Of a DNA stretch of 64,000 nucleotides, positions 42,380 through 49,932 are shown piece by piece; positions within the stretch are counted from its first letter, which is position 1; each line of letters begins with the position of its first letter. A program made the translations under genes and the position numbers. Source of the DNA: JAXGXJ01 sp040772905 (GTDB lineage Bacteria; Actinomycetota; Thermoleophilia; RBG-16-64-13); assembly GCA_040772905.1 (NCBI GenBank), contig JAXGXJ010000004.1, forward strand, positions 248,001 through 312,000, given 5' to 3'. The notes beneath the pieces were generated by a model. It had not been told where the DNA came from. It made no database searches and saw nothing but the letters and a program-made list of their open reading frames with translations.

Positions 42380-43116
42380 TGGAACCAGAACCCAGACTCC
42401 CACTCGGCCGATACGGCGACCTCATCGGGCCCACGCGCGCCACCGACAACGCCGAGCGCTATATACGGTCGCTCATATTCTCGGGCGAGTTGGCTCCCGG
42501 CGATCGACTCCCCCCCGAGCGTGAGCTCTCGGCTCAACTCGGCACCTCTCGGGTCACCTTGCGCGCCGCTCTGAAGGTCCTCGAGACCCTGGGTTATCTG
42601 CTGGTCAAACGCGGCTCGAAGGGCGGCTTCCAGATCAGCGATTCAGCCACCCTTACTGCCCGCTGGGATGAATGGTGGCACGCGCACAGGCACGAGATCA
42701 CCGAGATGCTGGAGTTCCGGCGTGTGATCGAGACCGAGATCGCTCGTTTCGCGGCGCTCCGCGCTACTCCTGAGGACATGCAGAGACTCGAAGCCGCCTG
42801 CGTCATGCCCTCCGAGGACGACTCCTCCATAGTCCGCTGGCACAGCGGCTTCCACTACGCTCTGGCCGAGGCGACCCACAACCGCTATCTCGAGCAGGCC
42901 ATGGCCACCATCCGCAGCGAGATATTCGTCCCAGTGGGTCACATAAAGTCGGAGCACACGCCGCAGGAGTTCCTCAATGTACACTTGCGCATACTCGAGG
43001 CCGTCCGTGACCACGACCCCCAAGCGGCGGCCAGGGCCATGCATGCCCATCTGGACTTCTCCGACCGGCTCTTCGATCTGGACTTCCGCGACCCCTTCGC
43101 GTCGCATCGTCCGTAG
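42379..43116 (+). CDS. FadR-subfamily GntR transcriptional regulator
   Basis: From the ATG at 42379 the product has 245 residues, the normal FadR size. The winged helix is near residues 20-85 (GDRLPPERELSAQLGTSRVTLRAALKVL), followed by an FCD domain (MLEFRRVIETEIARFAALRA; FHYALAEATHN; NVHLRILEAV; MHAHLDFS). The first metal-ligand position before the FH motif is not an obvious Asp (RWHSGFH). Frames starting upstream at 42274 lie partly in the terminator and promoter. It probably regulates itself and a neighbouring gene of the aromatic island; the IclR gene at 43165 is convergent with it. Confidence 0.9.
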   Translation: MEPEPRLPLGRYGDLIGPTRATDNAERYIRSLIFSGELAPGDRLPPERELSAQLGTSRVTLRAALKVLETLGYLLVKRGSKGGFQISDSATLTARWDEWWHAHRHEITEMLEFRRVIETEIARFAALRATPEDMQRLEAACVMPSEDDSSIVRWHSGFHYALAEATHNRYLEQAMATIRSEIFVPVGHIKSEHTPQEFLNVHLRILEAVRDHDPQAAARAMHAHLDFSDRLFDLDFRDPFASHRP

Positions 43117-43164
43117 CACGGACGCGCCTACTGCTCCCCGCCCTGGACGACGGGCGACCTCCCG

Positions 43165-43980
43165 CTAGATGCGACCCTCCCGGAAGCCCAACTCGGCGGA
43201 GAGCGCTGCCGCGGCCCTCTTCAGTGGCGGCCCATAGCCCGACATGTCCATGGCAAAACGCTCAGCAGGGGCGATCACTCCCACGCTGGCCCGCACCTGT
43301 CCGCTCGCGTCGACGGCCGGCATGGCCATGGCTGAGATGCCTTGGATGCGCTGCTCGAGATCGTACGCCACGCCCGAACAGCGGACCTTCTCCAACCTCG
43401 CCTGCAACTCCCGCAGGTCGACCGCCGTCTCCTCATCCTGAGCCGCTGCCAGTCGACGCAGCGCGGCGTCGCGCTCCTCCTCGGGCAGATAGGCCAAGAA
43501 CACCTGGGTGTGCGCGTTGCGGAGATCACTCAACATCTGTCCCACGCGCACATAGGGTCGAAAAGGACGGGCGGTCAGCACGTAATCGAGAGTGAGACTC
43601 CGCTCCGCCACCCAGGCTGTGAGAACAGCGGTCTCCGTCGTCTCCGCGGCGAGGACCTCCAAGAGCGGATGGGCTTGGCGCACCAACTCGGTGTGCGAGA
43701 CCATCATGTAGGCCGCCTTGATCATGCTGGGACCCAAGCAGTAGCGGTTGGTGAGCGGGTCAAGGGTCAAGTAATGCCGGTTCTCCAGCGTCTTCAGCAA
43801 GCGGAACACGGTGGCCTTGGGCAGACCGGTGCGCCGGCATATGTCGGTGAGCGTCCAACCCCAGTGGTCGGCATCGTAGCAATCGAGAATGGCCAGGCCG
43901 CGCTCCAACGTGCGCGTGGCGCCGGTCGACGATGGCGGTGAGCCGGGTGACGAGGAGGAGGGTCCCTCCGGCCCCTTCAT
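43165..43980 (-). CDS. IclR-family transcriptional regulator (paralog of 34083-34922)
   Basis: I start at the ATG at 43980, which has AAGGA seven bases upstream (271 residues). After a Ser/Pro-rich leader, residues about 24-85 form the winged helix (RTLERGLAILDCYDADHWGW, TDICRRTGLPKATVFRLL) and the rest the effector domain. The gene is divergent from the type A Mo-enzyme gene at 44177; the 196-nt spacer holds a promoter and two inverted repeats. The paralogy with the first IclR regulator suggests that two related but distinct signals control the two loci. Confidence 0.92.
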   Translation of the reverse strand: MKGPEGPSSSSPGSPPSSTGATRTLERGLAILDCYDADHWGWTLTDICRRTGLPKATVFRLLKTLENRHYLTLDPLTNRYCLGPSMIKAAYMMVSHTELVRQAHPLLEVLAAETTETAVLTAWVAERSLTLDYVLTARPFRPYVRVGQMLSDLRNAHTQVFLAYLPEEERDAALRRLAAAQDEETAVDLRELQARLEKVRCSGVAYDLEQRIQGISAMAMPAVDASGQVRASVGVIAPAERFAMDMSGYGPPLKRAAAALSAELGFREGRI

Positions 43981-44087
43981 GGAGTTCCTTGCTTCACGAC
44001 AGACTCCCGCCGCTCCAGCCCTCCCGCAGGGCTTCCTGTCCACAATCTAGCAGATGCGGCCCAGCAGCGGACGCCTCCCCCGCGCGT

Positions 44088-44145
44088 TGACTCCGTCACC
44101 GCCGCAATGGTAGTGTTCCATTAGATGAAACAGGGGATTTCATCG
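44088..44145 (+). promoter_or_regulatory. Promoter with two inverted repeats before the second type A Mo-enzyme gene
   Basis: TTGACT (44088-44093) and TAGTGT (44112-44117) are a -35 and weak -10 with an 18-base spacer. AATGG/CCATT (44107-44111, 44119-44123; 7-base spacer) overlaps the -10. GATGAAA/TTTCATC (44125-44131, 44139-44145; 7-base spacer) covers the transcript start. Either could be the IclR operator. Confidence 0.55.
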
Positions 44146-44176
44146 CGTAGACTCGTTCGAAGGGAGGGGCTGACTG

Positions 44177-46819
44177 ATGTCAGGTACGGACGAGAAAGTG
44201 GGCACGCAACACACTGTGGTCCGCGGGCTCTGCTTCATAGGCATCCCGGCCGACGCCAACAGCGTGCAGGTGGAGTGTCGGGACGACACCATCGTCCGCA
44301 TCCGACCTCTCCACTACGACTGGAAGTACCCCGACATCCGGCCTTGGACCATCGAGGCCCGTGGCAAGACCTTCTCGCCCTGCATGCGCTCGCTCATCCC
44401 GCCTTTCAGCCTCGGCTACAAGAACCGTGTGGACTCTCCCAATCGCGTCCTCTATCCGCTCAAGCGGGTGGATTGGGATCCCAGCGGAGCACCGGGCTCC
44501 ACAGGTGCCGGCGGTCGTAACACCCAGAACCGCGGCATCAGCAAGTATGCGCGCATCAGCTGGGACGAAGCTCTCGACATCGTATCGGGCGAACTCCGGC
44601 GGGTGAAGGAGACCTACGGCATGGAAGCCGTCCTCTCCCAATCCGACGGCCACGGCGAGACCGCGGTCATCCACGCCGCTCACGGCTGCCACCGCAAGCT
44701 GCTACGCCTGCTGGGCGGCTACACGCTGCAGACCCGCAACACAGACAGCTGGGAAGGATGGTACTGGGGCGCCAAGCACACCTGGGGCTGTGAGAGCCTG
44801 GGCCAGATGGTGCCCGTCACCAATGTCATGTGGGACGTGGCCAAGAACACCGACGCCATCCTCTTCTGGGGTTGCGACCCCGAGACGACGCCCTGGGGCT
44901 TCAACGGACAACTCGCCAGCCGTCTCTCCTACTGGTTCACTGAGATCGGCATCAAGTCCATCTACATCTGCCCCGACCTCAACTACGGCGCCGCCGTCCA
45001 CGCCGACAAGTGGATCCCCATCCTACCCAACACCGATGCCGCGCTCTACCTGGCCATCGCCAACGTGTGGCTGAACGAGGGGACGTACGACGAAGAGTAC
45101 GTACGCACGCACACCGTTGGCTTCGATAAGTTCCAGGCCTACGTCTTGGGTGATGAGGACGGCATCGCCAAGACCCCGGAGTGGGCTGAGCCCCTCACCG
45201 GTATCCCCTCCCGCACAATCAGAGCCCTGGCCCGCTATTGGGGCACCCACACCGTGTCGGTGGCCATCGGGAACGGAGGCCCCGGCATCCGCGGACCCTA
45301 CTCCACCGAACCGGCCAGGCTGCAGGTACTGCTGCTGGCCATGCAGGGGGTGGGCAAGCCGGGCGTGCACCAGTTCAAGATGATCGAGTGGGGGCTCTAC
45401 AACAAGAAGTCCAACATCCCTCTCCCCGGGCCCAAGTACGTGCCTGTGGTGCTGGCCGCCCATCGCGGTTGGTCGTACACTGATACTCCGCCGCAGTTCA
45501 TCCCCAAGGACCTCATCCACGACGCCATACTCCATCCGCCCATCAAGTGGTACGGCACCACTCTCTCGCGCGACTCGGTGGATCAGCAGTTCATCGAGTA
45601 CACCTACCCCCGAGAAGGCGGCACCGAGATCCGCATGATCTGGAGCGACACCCCCTCGTGGGTGACCTGCTGGAACGATACCAACTCGTACGTGCGCGCT
45701 CTGCAGGATCCCAAGATCGAGTTCATTCTCTCTCAGCATCCCTGGATGGAGAACGACTGCCAGATGGCCGACCTGGTGCTTCCCTCGCTGACTGTCATGG
45801 AGGTAGAAGACATCGGCACCGAGGCGCTCAGCGGCCAGTTCTGTTGCTTGTTCCATGAGCGCAGGGCCATCGAGCCTCGGGGAGAGTCGAAGAGCGATTA
45901 CGAGATCGTCTGTGCCGTCGCCGAACGCTTCGGCCTGCTGGAGGAGTACACAGGCGGTAAGAGTGTGGCCGACTGGATCAGAGTGGGCTGGGAACACTCC
46001 GGCGCCGCCGACGACATCAGTTTCGAGGAGTTCATGGACAAGGACTACTACGTGGTCCCCAACGAGATAGGCTGGGAGGAGAAGCGGCCCGGCCTGCTGG
46101 ACTTCTACGAGGATCCCGAAGCGAACCCGCTCAGCACTCCCAGCGGGAAGATCGAGTTCTACTCCGGGCGTCTCGCCGAGCACTTCCCCGACGACCAGGA
46201 GCGGCCGCCCATGCCCCGCTGGATCCCGGAGGGAGAGTGCCACCAGGAGAACAGGGACGGCGAACGCGGCAGAGCCTATCCCCTGCTGGTGATATCCAAC
46301 CATCCTCGCTGGCGTGTGCACTCGCAGCACGACGACATGATATGGCTGCGCGAGATCCGTACCTGCAAGATCAAGGGGCCCGACGGCTACTTCTACGAAC
46401 CGCTTTGGATGCATCCCACCGATGCCGAAGCGCGGAGCATCGCGGACGGCGACGTGGTGAAGATCTTCAACGAACGCGGCGCCGTGCTGGCGGGCGCCTG
46501 GGTGACCGAGCGCATCCGGCCGGGCGCCGTGTACATCGACCACGGGGCACGCTGGGACCCCATCGTCCCCGGCGTGCTCGACCGAGGCGGGGCCATCAAC
46601 ACCATCACACCGCACCGCACTACCTCCAAGAACGCGGCGGGCATGGTGTGCAGCGGTTTCCTGGTGGAGGTGGAGAGGGCCGACTTGGCTGCGCTGAGGG
46701 CGCGGTACCCCGAGGCTTTCGACCGTCCCTACCACGCCGCAGCAGGGCTCAGCCGCGAACGCGTGCTCCAGGATCGCGCACCGGCGGACGATCCCTCGGC
46801 GGAAGGGAGGCCGACATGA
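44177..46819 (+). CDS. Molybdopterin oxidoreductase large subunit, pyrogallol transhydroxylase-like, type A, without FeS partner
   Basis: The 880-residue protein is a close relative of the 881-residue type A protein: SDGHGE (residues 156-161), NTDSWEGWYWG with Asp190-Ser191, and SNHPRWRVHSQ in the C-terminal domain. No N-terminal FeS motif or signal peptide is present. Near residue 103 it has an insertion, GAPGSTGAGGRNTQNRGIS, which the locus-1 proteins lack but the type B protein at 47172 shares. There is no ferredoxin subunit gene; instead its stop overlaps a MoaD/ThiS-like gene by 4 nt. AGGGAGGGG precedes the ATG. Substrate unknown; hydroxyl transfer or dehydroxylation of a polyphenol is the working idea. 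Confidence 0.84.
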   Translation: MSGTDEKVGTQHTVVRGLCFIGIPADANSVQVECRDDTIVRIRPLHYDWKYPDIRPWTIEARGKTFSPCMRSLIPPFSLGYKNRVDSPNRVLYPLKRVDWDPSGAPGSTGAGGRNTQNRGISKYARISWDEALDIVSGELRRVKETYGMEAVLSQSDGHGETAVIHAAHGCHRKLLRLLGGYTLQTRNTDSWEGWYWGAKHTWGCESLGQMVPVTNVMWDVAKNTDAILFWGCDPETTPWGFNGQLASRLSYWFTEIGIKSIYICPDLNYGAAVHADKWIPILPNTDAALYLAIANVWLNEGTYDEEYVRTHTVGFDKFQAYVLGDEDGIAKTPEWAEPLTGIPSRTIRALARYWGTHTVSVAIGNGGPGIRGPYSTEPARLQVLLLAMQGVGKPGVHQFKMIEWGLYNKKSNIPLPGPKYVPVVLAAHRGWSYTDTPPQFIPKDLIHDAILHPPIKWYGTTLSRDSVDQQFIEYTYPREGGTEIRMIWSDTPSWVTCWNDTNSYVRALQDPKIEFILSQHPWMENDCQMADLVLPSLTVMEVEDIGTEALSGQFCCLFHERRAIEPRGESKSDYEIVCAVAERFGLLEEYTGGKSVADWIRVGWEHSGAADDISFEEFMDKDYYVVPNEIGWEEKRPGLLDFYEDPEANPLSTPSGKIEFYSGRLAEHFPDDQERPPMPRWIPEGECHQENRDGERGRAYPLLVISNHPRWRVHSQHDDMIWLREIRTCKIKGPDGYFYEPLWMHPTDAEARSIADGDVVKIFNERGAVLAGAWVTERIRPGAVYIDHGARWDPIVPGVLDRGGAINTITPHRTTSKNAAGMVCSGFLVEVERADLAALRARYPEAFDRPYHAAAGLSRERVLQDRAPADDPSAEGRPT

Positions 46820-47118
46820 GAGCCATCGTCAACATCATGCCCGGGAACGCGGCCGCGGCCGCCGGTTGGCGGGCTCGCGAAGTGCGCTTCGAAGGAGCCA
46901 CTGCCACCCTCCGCGACATCCTCGGCTCAGCCTATCTGAACGGCAGCGCTACCAGCCTCTACGAGTTGGTCGCAACGAAGGAGGGACCGGAAGGACTCAA
47001 GCCCGAGTTCGCCCTGTTCGTCAGTGGAGAGTTGCTGCGCGGACCGCTGGACTGGAGCCGGGCCGTCACCGACAGCGAGCAACTGCATCTGTGTGATTGG
47101 CCCATGATCGACTCCTGA
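46816..47118 (+). CDS. MoaD/ThiS-like beta-grasp protein coupled to the Mo enzyme
   Basis: The 100-residue product starts at an ATG that overlaps the Mo-enzyme stop (ATGA). Its pattern fits a ubiquitin-like beta-grasp fold: VRFEGATATLRDIL after the first strand, KPEFALFVSGELLRGP in the middle, and RAVTDSEQLHLCDWPMI at the end. MoaD and ThiS end in Gly-Gly for thiocarboxylation; this protein ends in MIDS, so sulfur transfer is unlikely. I infer a structural or chaperone-like partner of the 880-residue subunit, replacing the FeS subunit. The long open frame from 46237 in this phase lies within the Mo-enzyme gene and is not used. Confidence 0.65.
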   Translation: MRAIVNIMPGNAAAAAGWRAREVRFEGATATLRDILGSAYLNGSATSLYELVATKEGPEGLKPEFALFVSGELLRGPLDWSRAVTDSEQLHLCDWPMIDS

Positions 47119-47171
47119 GCACAGGCGGAGCGGACGGAGCGGACGAAGACGTCCGTCCTCCAAGAGGGCCG

Positions 47172-49784
47172 TCATCGGGCCGACTCGACCCACTTCTCCA
47201 CCTCTATGAGGCACGAGTTGGGCGCCATCCCGGTGGAGGTCGGGGTGAGGAACCGGCTGGGCGTGAGGATGTTTATGCACCCGGCCGAATCCGGTGAGTA
47301 GCCCGGCTCTCCCAGGGGCTGATAGTCGGAGCAGGATTCATAGGAGTGGACGGTGCCCGGGGCGAGGCGCTCGGTCACTTGAGCCGCGAGGATGACCTCG
47401 CCGCGGTCATTGAAGGCGCGGACGAGGTCCCCGTCCTTGATGCCGCGCGCCTGGGCGTCCTTGGCGTTCAGGCGCATGATCCAGTAGAAGTGACCGCCCT
47501 TGAGCACCCGATGGTCTATCACATCGTTGGACCAGGAACCCTCGACGCCCCCCATGGTGTGCATAGAGAAGCGCGGGTGGGGGCTCACAAGTTGCAGGGG
47601 ATATTTGGCTACGAGCTCTGCCGTGTGGTGCCCCTCCCAGCTGGGGATGTATTGCGGCCCCATGGCGGGACGCTCGGGATCGACCACCCCCCGCGAGTAG
47701 AAGCGGGTGAGGCTGCTGGACACGAACTCGATCTTGCCCGAGGTGGTTTGCAGACCCTTGCGATCCACGGTGTCCCATACCTTGGGACCCACATCGGGGG
47801 TGTCTCGTTGTCTGTCCTCGGCGAACCAGCGGAGGGCCGGAGTCGGCGTGCGCTCAGCAGGAGCCGGCACCAGGTAGTAGCCCTTCCTCGCGAATTCCTC
47901 CCAGGAGATGCGGGTGGGCAGATCACTCGCTTCGAACATACGTTTGACCCAGTCGTAGTCGGTGCAGCCTTCGGTGTAGGCAGGCCCGAGGCCGAGGCGC
48001 TCAGCCAGGAGGGAGAAGATCTCGTAGTCGGACTTCGACTCACCCAGCGGATCGATGCATTTGTTCTCCAAGACGATGAGGCGATGGTTGGACTGATGGA
48101 CGCCATGGGCCCCGGCCCCTGAGGCGCTGGCCCACTCACCGATGTCCCAGCGCTCGAAGTTGGTACAGGCGGGCAGGATGACATCCGCGAACTTGGTCTC
48201 GCCCTCGAACCAGATGGCCTGGTTGACCACAAAGGCCACCTTGCCCTCGCGGTAGGCCTTCACGTAGCGGTTGGTCTCGGTCATGGTGCCGATGAACGAG
48301 TTGCCGTACTTGTAATAGATGCTCACCGGGGAGTAGCCCGGGGCCGGATACTCATACTTCTGGAACTGGGACTCGATAGAGGGTCCGCAGAAGCCCTTGC
48401 CCCGCCACTCGTGAGGCTCGTGCATCATGGCCTCAGGGATGCGCAGGCGCGAGACGGTCTGGCCTTCGGTCGAGTGCTGGGGATTTCCCGGAGGGGCACC
48501 GTTGGGCCACATGCGGCTGGCCAGGCGGAACGCGCTGGCGGTGCTGGGGTCGTTGGAGATGCCGCCTTCGGAGTAGCCCGGGAACCAGAGCGTGGTGTCG
48601 CAGGGCACGCCGTGCGTGGTCGACCAGAGGTTCGATCCGGGTGTGCCCAGACCCTGCATGGCAACGAGCGCGATCATGGTGCGGGCCCACTCGCCGCCGG
48701 TGGCCGAACGGCAGGCGCCACCCCAGCCCCCCTGGCCGCCGGCCGCAAGCATGGTCTTCTTACCGGCCCACTCCCGAGCAAGGGCTCGGATCTCGCGGGC
48801 GGGCAGGCCACTTTCGCCTTCCGCCCACTCCGGCGTCTTGGGGATGCCGTCGCTCTCGCCCAGGACGTAGGCCTTCCACTCATCAAAGCCGACGGTGCGG
48901 GTGGCCACATAGTCCTTTTCGTAGGTGTCCTCAGAGAGCCATACGAAGGCGATAGCCAAGCCCAGGGCCACGTCGGTGCCCAGCCTAGGGGCGAGCCACT
49001 TGTCGGACAGAAGGCCGGCCGAGTGATTGAAGTAGGGGTCGATGAAGACCATCTTCACGCCCAGCTCCTTCAGCCAGAAGCGGCGTGGCGTGCTCTCAAA
49101 GGCGGTATAGATGCCTCCGCCGGTCGACTCCGGGTCGGCCGACCAGAAGACCACCATCTCCGTGTGCTTGAGGGCATCCTCAAGGAGATCGTACTGCTCC
49201 ACGATGCCCAGGCGATGGCTGTTTCCCCACATGTGCATGCCGCCCCAGTGCCAGCCCTCCCAGCTGTCGGGGTTGTGCTCGGCGTAGGTGTAGCCCACCA
49301 GGTTCATGAAGCGCAGAAGGGCGCTATAGCGGTAGCCCAGGTTGCCCCACAGGTGATGGGATCCGGGGCAGGTGAGGATGGCGGCCGGGCCATGCTCGCG
49401 CTTGGCCGCCACGATCTCCCTGGCCACCATGTCCAAGGCTTCGTCCCAGCTGATGGGCTCGTATCCGGAGATACCGCGGTTCTGTGTGTTACGGCCGCCG
49501 GGGCCGGTGGAGGCGGGAGCGCCGGCGGAGTCGAAATCCACCCGTTTGAGCGGGGTGAGGATGCGCTTGGGTGAGTAGATGGTGGAGCGATGGGCGACGG
49601 TGTAGGGAGCGAGGGTGGTACGACGCGGGGGCGTGAAGCTGCGCCCCCGCGCCTCTATCGTCCAAGAGGGGCCGTCGGTCTCGTCCAGTTCAAGGGGGAT
49701 GATGCGGACGATCCTTCCGTCTTTCACGTCCACGTGCACCGGCCCGCCGGTGGTCAGGTTGGTGAGACGAGTCATGTCGCCCAT
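47172..49784 (-). CDS. Pyrogallol-phloroglucinol transhydroxylase-like large subunit, type B
   Basis: Of the four Mo proteins this is the one most like AthL of Pelobacter acidigallici. From the ATG at 49784 (GAGGAG upstream) it has 870 residues, against 875. The start MGDMTRLTNLTTGGPVH, the segment SHHLWGNLGYR (His143) and HNPDSWEGWHWGGMHMWG (Asp173-Ser174) match that enzyme by my recall with an offset of one from His144, Asp174 and Ser175; a Tyr in FPGYSEGG is in the region of Tyr404. Transhydroxylase converts pyrogallol to phloroglucinol using a tetrahydroxybenzene co-substrate, without net redox. No small subunit is adjacent; it may use the AthS-like protein at 23954. It lies downstream of the liv operon and faces the type A locus. 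Confidence 0.87.
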   Translation of the reverse strand: MGDMTRLTNLTTGGPVHVDVKDGRIVRIIPLELDETDGPSWTIEARGRSFTPPRRTTLAPYTVAHRSTIYSPKRILTPLKRVDFDSAGAPASTGPGGRNTQNRGISGYEPISWDEALDMVAREIVAAKREHGPAAILTCPGSHHLWGNLGYRYSALLRFMNLVGYTYAEHNPDSWEGWHWGGMHMWGNSHRLGIVEQYDLLEDALKHTEMVVFWSADPESTGGGIYTAFESTPRRFWLKELGVKMVFIDPYFNHSAGLLSDKWLAPRLGTDVALGLAIAFVWLSEDTYEKDYVATRTVGFDEWKAYVLGESDGIPKTPEWAEGESGLPAREIRALAREWAGKKTMLAAGGQGGWGGACRSATGGEWARTMIALVAMQGLGTPGSNLWSTTHGVPCDTTLWFPGYSEGGISNDPSTASAFRLASRMWPNGAPPGNPQHSTEGQTVSRLRIPEAMMHEPHEWRGKGFCGPSIESQFQKYEYPAPGYSPVSIYYKYGNSFIGTMTETNRYVKAYREGKVAFVVNQAIWFEGETKFADVILPACTNFERWDIGEWASASGAGAHGVHQSNHRLIVLENKCIDPLGESKSDYEIFSLLAERLGLGPAYTEGCTDYDWVKRMFEASDLPTRISWEEFARKGYYLVPAPAERTPTPALRWFAEDRQRDTPDVGPKVWDTVDRKGLQTTSGKIEFVSSSLTRFYSRGVVDPERPAMGPQYIPSWEGHHTAELVAKYPLQLVSPHPRFSMHTMGGVEGSWSNDVIDHRVLKGGHFYWIMRLNAKDAQARGIKDGDLVRAFNDRGEVILAAQVTERLAPGTVHSYESCSDYQPLGEPGYSPDSAGCINILTPSRFLTPTSTGMAPNSCLIEVEKWVESAR

Positions 49785-49861
49785 CTAGGCACTCCTCAGA
49801 GAAGCAGTTGACCGATCACGCCCCCGGAGCTTCAAGGGCCATCCGCACGCCGTACGCAAGT

Positions 49862-49890
49862 CAGCAGAGGGGGCTGCGCCCCCTCTGCTG
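49862..49890 (-). terminator. Hairpin after the first solute-binding lipoprotein gene
   Basis: CAGCAGAGGGGGC pairs with its exact complement (13 bp, 3-base loop), 43 nt past the lipoprotein stop on the minus strand and before the type B Mo-enzyme gene. It probably separates the liv transcript from the Mo-enzyme gene, fully or in part. Confidence 0.6.
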
Positions 49891-49932
49891 TCATCTGTCA
49901 GGACCTCGTGCGGGTCTCTTCTTGGACCGTGC

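Noticed and set aside
45023..46735. 570-residue minus-strand open frame
   Set aside because: It is antisense to the type A Mo-enzyme gene, which is full of conserved motifs.
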